The notes under the pieces: generated by a model
The model's database searches: none
What the model was told of the DNA's origin: nothing
Seen by the model: only the letters and a program-made list of their open reading frames with translations
From: Sipunculus nudus
Taxonomy: Eukaryota; Annelida; Sipuncula; Golfingiida; Sipunculidae
Reading direction: 5' to 3'
Length of the DNA: 64,000 bases
NCBI GenBank assembly: GCA_026874595.1
Contig: CM049307.1
Coordinates: 79,894,643-79,958,642, forward strand
Shown: positions 21,957-31,154 of the stretch, in pieces
Layout of the letters: every line of letters starts with the position of its first letter
Numbering within the stretch: the first letter of the stretch is position 1
Made by a program: the position numbers and the translations under genes

Positions 21957-22640
21957 AGTTCAGCTGACTGAAAGTCATCTGAGCTATAGCGATCACTCTT
22001 TGTTAGGCGTCCGTCTGTCCGCCCGTCTGTCTGTCTGTCCGTCTGTCCTTCCGTTAACCAGGCACAAATCGTAACCGCTGGACCTGGAATCTTCTAACTT
22101 GACATCCAGGTAGGCCCAGAAATCAGGTCTGTGTTACTCATAACCTCCGAGCTATGGGGCTCCGAAGTACTCCCCCCCCCCCCCAGAAAAATGGAAAATT
22201 TGATACAAAAGCTCCAGTAGCATTGATCAGCAAGATTCTTTAAAGAGACCTTTAAATAAGCGGACCTAGAATCTTCTAACTTGAAATCCAGAGAGGTCCA
22301 TGAAACCAGAAATCAGGTCTCTGTTACTTATAACCTCCAAGCAATTGGCACCGAAGTACCCCCCAGAATATTGAAAATTTGATACCACAGCTCAACTATC
22401 CGGACAACTAATGCATTGATCACCATGATTCTTTGCTTGCTTATTGATCATGGGGTGTTTCATCAGGTTCTGCAGACTGGTTTCACCACCTGTATCTTTT
22501 CGATTTTTACGCATTTCTTTTCTCTATTTTTGAGACCTTCAAATATGTGGTCATCTGTTACAAGGCACAAATCATATAACTGCTATGATTATATATATGA
22601 TGATGATCATATATATGCCTCTTCTGCATATTTTGGTTGA
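21957..22640 (+). repeat. Hairpin-headed repeat element, copy A
   Basis: Begins with the hairpin AGTTCAGCTGACT GAA AGTCATCTGAGCT (21957-21985). GTCCGTCTGTC-type repeats and about two units of the 340-bp core follow (GGCACAAATCGTAACCGCTG, TAGAATCTTCTAACTTGA, TACCCCCCAGAA, TTGATCA). It lacks the 3' terminal motif. Confidence 0.75.
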
Positions 22641-22827
22641 GTCATCTGCTCTCAACCTTGTGTCCCCTTGTCAGTGGGTCTGTCTTATTGTCAGTTGTCC
22701 TCAATTTTGCCTGCTTGCTGGTGCTTGCTTCTTACATGTAGGAATCTACAAGCCACAGTTTTGCATGAATCCTTTTGAAACTGGTACATCTTATGTCTTG
22801 CACTAATATCTAGAAAGTCATTTTTTT
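22641..22827. other. No gene seen
   Basis: Short unique spacer between two copies of the hairpin-headed repeat. Confidence 0.4.
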
Positions 22828-23010
22828 GCTCAGCTGACTATTAGTCATCAGAGCTTTAGTCATGATCCATTGTCCGTCGGTTGTCCGTCCGTCCGTTAGA
22901 CTGGCACGTTTTGAAACCATTAGACCTACGAATCCAAAATTCGCCATAATGTTAGATGTCCCAAGGATCTCCTACCAAGCCAAAAACTAGGTCTCTGTGA
23001 CTTCGTTCCT
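22828..23010 (+). repeat. Hairpin-headed repeat element, copy B (truncated)
   Basis: Hairpin GCTCAGCTGACTATTAGTCA followed by TCAGAGC (22828-22856), then a GTCCGTCCGTCCG run and one diverged partial unit up to the GGTCTCTGTGACTT word. Confidence 0.65.
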
Positions 23011-23336
23011 TTGAGAAATTAATCTTTGCAATTTAAACATAAGTGTCATCGTCCCCTTGCCATGTGAGTATGTATTAGGAAAATATTTGCTTGTTAGTCC
23101 CAGAACCTAGAAGTTCTGTAACATATATTGAGTATTCCAATGTGTATATTAGGAAAAATGGGAAACTTTTATTGGGAGGTGAAGTCAGTAGAATTTTATT
23201 CTCGGAATCAATATGTACATTAGTATTTCTGTAAAATAAACTGTTGAATGATTACCAGCGATCTCTACCACAAACTTGGTCAGATAATGGTTAAACCATA
23301 TGGTTAAACTTCAGATTTGCCCTTTTTTCATTACAG

Positions 23337-23675
23337 GGAATCGCAGAAACTGACATTGACAGACATCTGGTTTCAAGCCCTGGACCTGCTCCAAGAGCAG
23401 CCCTGTTTGTGGATGACTCAAACAATCTGATGGAGGCCGCCCTGCTAGCCGATGGAATCTCTATTTTTACAAAGACCAGTTCAGTCATCCAGACACTCCA
23501 CTCCCTTATTATGTTTTATTACATTTCTGATATAAATTACCCTCGCATTTACTCCCAGTTATTAGGTATCTTTCAACATTATGTTCTACAGGACAAGGTA
23601 GATTTTAAGGGTTATGGCAATAAATTTAGAAAGTTTCCATTGAGCTTAGAAGCCACCGGAAAATTTGATAAATAA
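23337..23675 (+). CDS. Candidate terminal exon of an unidentified gene
   Basis: A strong acceptor (TTTTTTCATTACAG, ending 23336) precedes an open frame of 112 codons ending at TAA 23673-23675. The peptide starts GIAETDIDRHLVSSPG, contains FVDDSNNLMEAALLADGISI and TLHSLIMFYYISDINYPRIY, and ends in KFDK. Balanced composition and Ser/Asp/Leu content look like real protein rather than random AT-rich translation. The pattern loosely recalls the C-terminus of SAMD3-like multi-copy proteins of aquatic animals, but I cannot assign the family. No upstream exon was recognised; hairpin repeat copies sit on both sides. Confidence 0.45.
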   Translation, partial: GIAETDIDRHLVSSPGPAPRAALFVDDSNNLMEAALLADGISIFTKTSSVIQTLHSLIMFYYISDINYPRIYSQLLGIFQHYVLQDKVDFKGYGNKFRKFPLSLEATGKFDK

Positions 23676-23715
23676 TAATTCATCATGGCTAAGTCATGAT
23701 GCAAAGTTACATTTT

Positions 23716-23870
23716 AGCTCAGATGACTGAAAGTCTTCTGAGCTATAGCAATGGGTCTTTGTCCTCTGTCATCTGTCTGTCCTTCACTCTGTCCATCCGT
23801 TAACTAAAGGGCACAAATCGCAATAGCAAGACCCAGAGAGTCCAAACTTCACATGCAGACAGTGCAAATT
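23716..23870 (+). repeat. Hairpin-headed repeat element, copy C (truncated)
   Basis: Hairpin AGCTCAGATGACT GAA AGTCTTCTGAGCT (23716-23744), then GTCTGTCC-type repeats, GTTAACTAAAGGGCACAAAT and a partial unit. Confidence 0.65.
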
Positions 23871-24240
23871 CTGGGTGTCTAGATTACTGAACTGTTTTTT
23901 TGTATAAACTATATTGTAACTGTGCTCTGAGAAATACTATGATATAAATTTCTGTCAAAAGCCTAATGTATATACTCTTTATATCAAGCTAATAGTAACA
24001 CAATGAAGTGGCCTGAAAGTGTTTGAATTATATATTGGCCTCGACATATCAGTTAAATACCAGGGTTAGTTAAGGATGAACACATTTTGTATACTTATAA
24101 CGCTTGCAGTAACTAAAAAGGTGGCTATAGATTGGGTTTGAATTTAATGTGGGCCTCAACATACAGTTAACATACAGATTTGAGTTGAATACCATTGTTT
24201 ATCCCTACATATAATCAGGAAATGTTTACATACAATTTTT
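23871..24240. other. No gene seen
   Basis: AT-rich spacer. Nothing recognised. Confidence 0.4.
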
Positions 24241-25290
24241 AGCTCAGCTGACTTAAAGTCATCTGAGCTATAGTGATCACTCTTTGTCCGGTGTCCGTCT
24301 GTCTGTCTGTCTGTCCGTCCGTTAACCAGGCACAAATCGTAATCGCTGGTTCTGGAATCTTTTAATTTCAGATCTTGGGAGGTCCATGAAAAATCTCCTT
24401 GGAAACCAAAAATCAGGTCTCTGTTACACATGACTTCTCAGTTGTGGGGCTCCGAAGTACCCCCCAGAATAATGCAAAATCTGATACAAAAGCTCAAGTA
24501 TCTAAACAACTAATGCATTGATCACCATGATTCTTTGCATGTATATTGATCATGGAGTGTTTCATCAGTTCCTGCAGACTAGTGGCGCCACCTGTATTTT
24601 TTTACTTTTTACGATTTTTTCCCCTCTTTTTGAGACCTTGAAAGATTTGGTCATCTGTTAACAGGACACAAATCATAACGACTAGACCTAGAATCTTCTT
24701 TCTTGACATGCAGGGAGGCCCACGAAAAGTCTTCTGGGAAACCTGAGATTAGGTCTCTGTTATCTATGTCCTTCAAGCAATGGGGCTCCGAAGTATCACC
24801 CAGAATAATGCTAAATTTGATATAAAAGCTCAAGTATCAGAACAACTAATGCATTGATCACCATGATTCTTTGCATGGATATTGATCATGGAATGTGTCA
24901 TATGTTTCTGCAGACTGGTGGCGCCACCTATATTTTTTTATTTTTTCGATTTTTTTCTCTATTTATAAGACCTTTAATTAAAGATGCAGTCTTCCGTTAC
25001 CAGGGCACAAACCACTGGATCTGTAATCTTCTAACTTGACATTCAGGGTGATCCATGAAAAGTCCCCTTTGAATCCTGAAATTTGGTCTCTGTTACCCGG
25101 CCATACCAAATTGATATATTTCTCAGGAATGGCTGGATGGATTGTTATCAATGTGTGCTTATGGGTCTTAATGAACTTTAGCTAATATGCATGAATGATA
25201 ATGGAACCCTCATAATCTTAATTATTCGCCTGTGCAAGGACATTGTCAACATGTCAGTCGGCTTAGCGTCATGACTCAAGGGTCACTTGT
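24241..25290 (+). repeat. Hairpin-headed repeat element, copy D, apparently complete
   Basis: 5' hairpin AGCTCAGCTGACT TAA AGTCATCTGAGCT (24241-24269), a GTCTGTCTGTCC run, three units of the 340-bp core (GGCACAAAT, AGAATCTT, GGAGGTCC-like, TACCCCCCAGAATAATG, AGTGGCGCCACC/GGTGGCGCCACC), and the 3' terminal motif GGCTTAGCGTCATGACTC then AAGGGTCACTTGT (25261-25290). This copy has both ends and suggests that an element of about 1.05 kb is one mobile form of the family. No coding capacity. Confidence 0.7.
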
Positions 25291-25609
25291 TACAAGTTTG
25301 TTTTTTTTTCGTAATTTCTCAAGTAATCCTGGAAAATCTTTGTTATCTTGTATTGTCATTCATTATAGTCAGCAGTATTGAACAGTTTATAAGACACCTG
25401 TATGGGTCTCTTGTTTTGTGAGATTAAAATTACATTTAAGAAAAACTCGTTTTTAAGTTTTATATTACCGTGTATGTGATAGATATATGAATGTTGAATA
25501 TTAATGGCACTGAAGTTGTGGTCACCAGAGAGACATTCAGGATTTTTATTGTGTCATGCATACTGATCATATGCTCTCCAAGCTGCTGCATGGACAATTC
25601 GGACGATGA
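25291..25609. other. No gene seen
   Basis: AT-rich non-coding spacer. Confidence 0.4.
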
Positions 25610-25907
25610 GTCTGTAGACACCCGGCATGAAGTCGCGAAATGCTTTCCGTTGAAGACGCCTTCCAGAAAGACCCTAGGCGCTTCCTGCTAAAGACGCTAG
25701 ACGCCTTCTGTAAAGACACCTCCCTAAAGACACTAGAGACATGTCTTACTAAAGGCGCCACAGAGAGCTCCCACAAAGACGCTAGACACGTCCCGTCCAA
25801 AGACGCTGGACACCTCTTGTCCAAAGACACTAGACGCGTCTTAAAAGTGTCACAGGCTATGTGTCTTTATATAAGACGTGTCTAAGCCTAAAATTATTTA
25901 GAGTGTA
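25610..25907 (-). repeat. AAGACAC motif cluster B (inverted relative to cluster A)
   Basis: Roughly every 15-25 bases a word of the type AAAGACGCTAGAC or AAGACACTAGA recurs (25648-25835), and the cluster ends in TTATTTAGAGTGTA. This is the complement of the left edge of cluster A. Lys/Thr-rich frames across it only reflect the repeat. Confidence 0.7.
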
Positions 25908-26689
25908 ATATCAAACAAAATTGACAATACTGGTATTTTTTTTAATCTGTGGCCAATCAAAGACATGTTGTCCTATTGCTTCTTGAGGACTGCTTGGAGG
26001 GTTATTTTAGGCTTCATTGTCTTCGGGCCAGGGTGGTTAAAAAAGGAGATACACAAGGAAAGCCCCCATTTTCTTGGTCTAGTTTGACTGAATAAACAAC
26101 AAACTAAGATAATAAAGTTTAATATCAGAATTTATTTTCAAAGTTTTCTAAAAAAGGCCCAGACTTCAGGTGTTTTATTTATGTTATATAGGAAAATTAA
26201 ATACAGCTACGTGTCCTTCACAAAAACATTGATGTTTTGCATTGCTTTGCAACCACATGACGTGTCACATGACGAGTGCACCTGAACTCATCAGCCCGGC
26301 GAGATAAGCTGTTAGAGGTAATATTCAACATTTTCGGTCATGACTAACGAAAAACATCTTACAAAATAGCTTTAAAACGCAGTATACCGGTTGGGCCACA
26401 TGGCTTTACCCTGGGGGTGGGGGGGGGGGGGGGGGGAGATGCCCATAAGGCCGTGTAAAAACCCCTTCCCTGGGCGACCGGTCATATTGCATGTCCAAAA
26501 ATTGGTATATTTTTAAAACTATTCGCGAAATTCCTGGGAATATGCCCAACCATGATGATGACGACGGGCAATTTGAAATAAGCCACTTGTGCCACCACTC
26601 TCTATGCACAAACCCCTAGCATCTGGTCAGAGAGACACGTGCTGTAAACCGGAGTAGGCTGCACTGCAAAAATCAGGGACAATACAGCC
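25908..26689. other. No gene; poly(dG) tract
   Basis: Non-coding sequence with a G run at about 26419-26436. Nothing else is recognised. Confidence 0.5.
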
Positions 26690-26795
26690 AGTGACTGAAC
26701 CTAGAATCTATTTTGTTGACATGACGGGAGTCCCATGGTAAGTCTCCTTGGAACCCAGAAATTAGGTCTCTGTTACCCATATCCTTCAAGCTAGA
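26690..26795 (+). repeat. Solo unit of the 340-bp repeat core
   Basis: GACTGAACCTAGAATCTA, GTCTCCTTGGAACCCAGAAA and TTAGGTCTCTGTTACCCATA follow one another as in the arrays at 24.2 and 57.2 kb. Confidence 0.7.
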
Positions 26796-27693
26796 AATGT
26801 CATTTTTTAATTGAAGAAACAACAATAGACACTGATCATTTTATTAATCATGTTGGATGCCGGTAATGAAAGCCTTAGACGACTAGACGCTGATGCGGCC
26901 GAGCGACGGTACCTCTGCATGCATGGTTTCGGGCAAAAGTACTGTGTGATGTTCGGAACAAACGGATAACTGCATCCTGTTAACAAGGCAAATCAATCAT
27001 ATAACTGTATCCCGTTAATGGCGGACCAAACATTAAGAGCTTAACCGTGCGACAGAGTCAACCTAGTGAGACATCGGGCATGGTGATCAGACACGGTCAG
27101 CTGAGCACAATTTGAGCGGGCACCCAGTTACTGTGGCCTCGTTATGGAGATGCACTGGTCCCAGCTGGAGTGGAAACGGGGTTTCTTCTGAACAAACGAT
27201 ATATCGATCTCTAGAGCCGGCACTTGCTCTAATAACCTAGTAATGCATGACTTCATTTGATGGACCCAGGTTGAATTATCCCGAAGAAATCTATCGAGAT
27301 TTATCTAAATATTTTCACCCACGATTCAGATAAGTCAAACGATATTTTAGTTGTTGTGTCATTGAGCCAAGACTATTTTTTTATTGAATGAGTCTTAAGG
27401 ATATTAAATTCCATCGAATGTTTCCCGAACAATCTTTGGCTTATTTTCAGATCTGTTCACAAATGAGTTCTGATAAAATGCATAAACAGGAACGATTAAT
27501 CCACGAAAGTTTTAACCGAATGAATAGTGTTTAAGGCCAAAACCACGAAAGGTAAAACCTGAATCCAAAGTATATTTAATAAGACTGCCAAATCTTTATA
27601 CTAATAGTAATAGTTATAGTAATAACTGCAGCACTTAATTGCCTTTAGTTATAAATTATTATTTTTATATCATTTTATTATTTTTATACCCTC
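26796..27693. other. No gene seen
   Basis: Mixed sequence without a recognised coding region or element terminus. Confidence 0.45.
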
Positions 27694-27704
27694 TGCGCAT
27701 GCGC
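27694..27704. promoter_or_regulatory. NRF1-type palindrome
   Basis: TGCGCATGCGC is a perfect match to the core NRF1 binding site and is rare in AT-rich DNA. It lies about 500 bases upstream of the ATG at 28202. Function is inferred from the motif only. Confidence 0.45.
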
Positions 27705-27907
27705 TACTGTGATGACTGCTTTTTATTTCTGCTCTGCATTTTGCCGATGTTTTAGTTGATTAAACCTAAAACAGCCCAGGTTTTACTCCATACATGGACT
27801 TTACAATACCGGGACAATATACACTTATTACCGGGTGAGTTTTATATGATTATTTAAAATCACAGAGATATAGTTCAAGTCAGATCGCACCAAAAACAGA
27901 GAAAACC

Positions 27908-27915
27908 AAGATGGC
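27908..27915 (+). promoter_or_regulatory. YY1-like motif overlapping a short ATG frame
   Basis: AAGATGGC followed by AAC matches the YY1 motif often found just downstream of transcription starts. The ATG inside it opens only a three-codon frame (stop at 27923), or could precede a GTAAAT donor at 27922. Weak but consistent with the nearby NRF1-type site. Confidence 0.3.
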
Positions 27916-29107
27916 AACCAAGTAAATAAACTGGTCAGTGTATTCTGATATCAAGATATTTATTATTTATGACTTATGATATCAGATACATCAGTTAAAA
28001 CATCAACCAAATGTTATCCATGAGTGTATAACTCGTGTATTTTAGACTTTAATCAGATATAAGGATATTTGTAGGCTATCAGCATTTGTTATACACATCA
28101 CAAAGGAACTATTGCGTCGTCTATTCAAGCCTGTTGACAACACCTGTGACGCCTAATCCCGCATATTCACCTCCACGACGTCATTCACGGCGTCAATCAC
28201 AATGAGGGTTGGCTCGTCAGAGCCTGAACAGGGGATCATGAACGACTCCCTCATTCGCGCTGCAAGACTCAAAAGGGACTCCGTGGAGCCTTCACTATTA
28301 AAAGCCCATGGCGATCTTTGTGAGCAAAATAAAGCTGAGTGGATGAAAAAAGTAAAGAAAATGACTTTACATGAAACCTTCATAATTACCAAAAACAAAT
28401 GTCTACGAGATATCCGTGGAAACTTTCAAAATTAAATAATGCTCCGGATGAGATTAAAAATTGCGATAGTTGGCCCATGGCAAAAGGAATAACCAATACC
28501 GTGAATGAACGGAAGCAGGCATTAACAAAGTCTAGAGCAAATGATGATTCTTCTGCAGCCAGTCGACGTAAGTCAAAGAATACTCGGGAGAATACTGGGG
28601 AGTGGTAGGAGGAGAGGCAGAGAGGAGGCCAAACGGGAGACGGATGTTGGCCGGTCTGCGGTGGACAGACGACACACAAAACCAGGACCGCGCCACCCCC
28701 GGCTCCCGTTCAAGATCAAGATCAAGATCCCTGCTGGCTACCAACAACAGTGGAAGACCTACTCTTGAAAGAGATGAGGAAAGTTGAAGAAGAGGATTGG
28801 CCAGGGCCATTTTCTGAGAAACTTGGAATATCAAGAAATTTGATAAGTTGTCTTTGTGATGGGGGGGGGGGGGGTTCTTCTGTGTGTGAGTGAGAATGAA
28901 TTGACGAATGGGTTTGTGATGGAGGTGTACGGGTGTGTGATGGAATGTAGGAGTGAGTTGCATGTTGTGAGGTGCCTTGGCAGGTTGATGGGATATGAGA
29001 ATGTGGATGACTGGATGAGTGTGCGTGCGTTTCATTACTGGTATGGGAAATGTAAGTCTGAGTTGAAAGGTATGAGGCATGAGTTTCTGAATGGTGTGTT
29101 TCATTTG

Positions 29108-29270
29108 CCGGGGAGTGGAATGTGGGGGGGGGGGGGGGGGAGTGGGGATTGTCTGTGTGTGCAGAGTGGAATGGAGGGGAGTGGGGATAGAGTGTGTGTG
29201 CAGAGAGGAATGGAGGGGAGTGAGGATAGTGTGTGTGCGGAGTGGAATGGGGGGGGGGGGGGGGGGAGGG
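29108..29270 (+). repeat. Intragenic minisatellite, about 47-bp unit
   Basis: Three diverged units built on GAGTGGGGATAGTGTGTGTG and GAATGGAGGGG, bounded by poly(dG) tracts at about 29125-29140 and 29249-29266. It lies between the FHLPGSG block and the coiled coil and has probably expanded inside a linker. Confidence 0.75.
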
Positions 29271-30485
29271 AGTGAGCTTGAGGGTCGGGTGGGGACAGTG
29301 TCAGGTCGTGAGAGCGGTGTGAAGGTTATGTACGAGCGGGAGAAGGAGCTGGTTGAGATGGTGAGAAAGTTGAAGATGGATGTAAGTATGAAAGAAAGGA
29401 GAGTGTTTGATGTGAGAAACTTTAGAAAGAAACTTGCGAGAGGAGATAGTATGATTGCAGAGTTGAATGAGAGGGATGGCCGAATTTTTAAATTGAGGCC
29501 AGGTTGAGTGAATGTGAGGGTGAGCGTGTGAGACTAGAGAGTGAGCTTGATGACCTGTATGTGGATGCATGTGTGGAAGTGAATGAACAGTGTGAAAGGT
29601 ACGCATGTCTAAGAAGTAAGTATGACGCTGCAAGAAAGGCACTCTGTTATAGGAGTGCCTGTGAAAGTGTACAGTGTGTGAATGACAAGCTGGTTTGCCT
29701 GAGTGAGAGAGTGCGTGATTTGGAGAATGAGAAATGTATGTTGGAAGAGAGGTTGGAAGATTTTGTGCGGAGTGACTGTGTGCGTTTTTTTTTCATGGAG
29801 GAAAGTATACGAGTGAGATCAGAGGAGTGTATATGGAGCTGATTGGTATGGGTGTGAGTGCGAGCAAGTGTGAGTCGATTGTGACATGTGTGATTGAAGG
29901 TCTGGGAAAGAGTGTGGATAGATTGCCGAGAGAGACGTGTGCTGAGAGAATGGTGTATGAATGTAGAGCGCTGGCATGGATGCAGTTGAGTGAATGTTTA
30001 GAGAGTGGGAATGTGACTTTGATGAGTGATGGAACGACAAAGTATGGCAGACATTATGAAAGTTTGGGTGTAAGAACAGCGGCTGATGAAAGTCTGACTC
30101 TGGGTGTGAGAGATGTTGCGAGTGAGGATGCTGAAAGCCTGTTGTGTGTGCTGCGTGAGATTTTGATGGATGTGGCTAGCATGAAAGGAGGAGATGTGGG
30201 TAAGCGTGTGCAGGGCATGATTGTTAGCATGAAGAAAACTAAGAGTGATAGGGCTGCTGCAGGTAAGAAGTTTTGTGAGTTTTTGTATGACTACAGGAGA
30301 GATGTGTTGCCGCATGTGTTGAATGAATGGAATGGGATGAGTGACAGTGAGCGTGAGAGATTTGTAAGTATGAATAATTTTTTTGTGGCCTCCACTACCT
30401 TGTTGGTTTAGCTGATCAGGCCGGTGTGCATGTGGGAGAGTTTGATATTTGGTGAGAGTGCGGTGGGTGCTGTTGCGAAATGATG

Positions 30486-31154
30486 TAAAGGTGGTTTTCC
30501 ATAAGTGCGTAGTGCGTATCCGTAGTCCGCATGCGTAGTCCGTATGCGTAGTCCGTATCCGCAGAGTTCGTTTTCCATAAGTACGTATATGCGTAGTGCG
30601 TACTCCGTATTGATATGTGCTCGATAGCTGAAGTTTATCTTTTTTTGCAAGCCATTTCACCATATATTTATTATACATTTGTATATATTAGCATCAAAAG
30701 TTAAACAATAAAATAAAAATAATAACATTTTTAAAAGATCTTAATAAATAATATTTATACGCGACTGCGATGTGTACGCTTCAATCATCTAAAAACATGT
30801 CTGTGATAAAGAAAGGAAAACATAATTCAGCCATTTGCCAATATGTTGGGTTTATGGAAAACTAATGCCAGAAATGACATTCATACCAGTTGAAAATAGA
30901 GACTGTGCATACAGCACGGCCTGAATGGGGAAAACTCTTTGCTAAACCTGAAATCTACACGATGATTGGTATGCGTAGTGCGCAAAAATCGATCCCAGCA
31001 GCGTGGGGATACGGACTACGCATACGTACTACGCATGCGGATGAATGGAAACGGCCCAGTTAAAAAGTCTACAAAGCGATTTTTGCGGACTACGCAGCGG
31101 ACAACGCATAAGGACTACGGATACGGACTACGCACTTATGGAAAAGCACCTTAA
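30486..31154. mobile_element. PIF/Harbinger-type MITE (663 bp) with TAA target duplications
   Basis: The termini are inverted: AGGTGGTTTTCCATAAGTGC (from 30489) and the complement of AGGTGCTTTTCCATAAGTGC (to 31151). The homology extends about 45 bases inward. The flanking TAA at 30486-30488 and 31152-31154 is the 3-bp target preference of PIF/Harbinger. Subterminal regions carry iterated GTAGTCCGTATGC-type words in both arms, plausible transposase-binding sites. The interior is AT-rich and non-coding; the repetitive Arg/Thr/His frames come from the iterated words. It splits the coding sequence of the surrounding gene. Confidence 0.88.

Noticed and set aside
28532-29104. 190-codon minus-strand frame and similar His/Thr-rich minus frames to 33.1 kb
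   Set aside because: They mirror the G/T-rich coding strand of the family gene; the plus strand carries the recognisable ordered motifs.
30408-31154. Long Arg/Thr/His/Tyr-rich reading frames on both strands
   Set aside because: They arise from the iterated GTAGTCCGTATGC words of the MITE arms.
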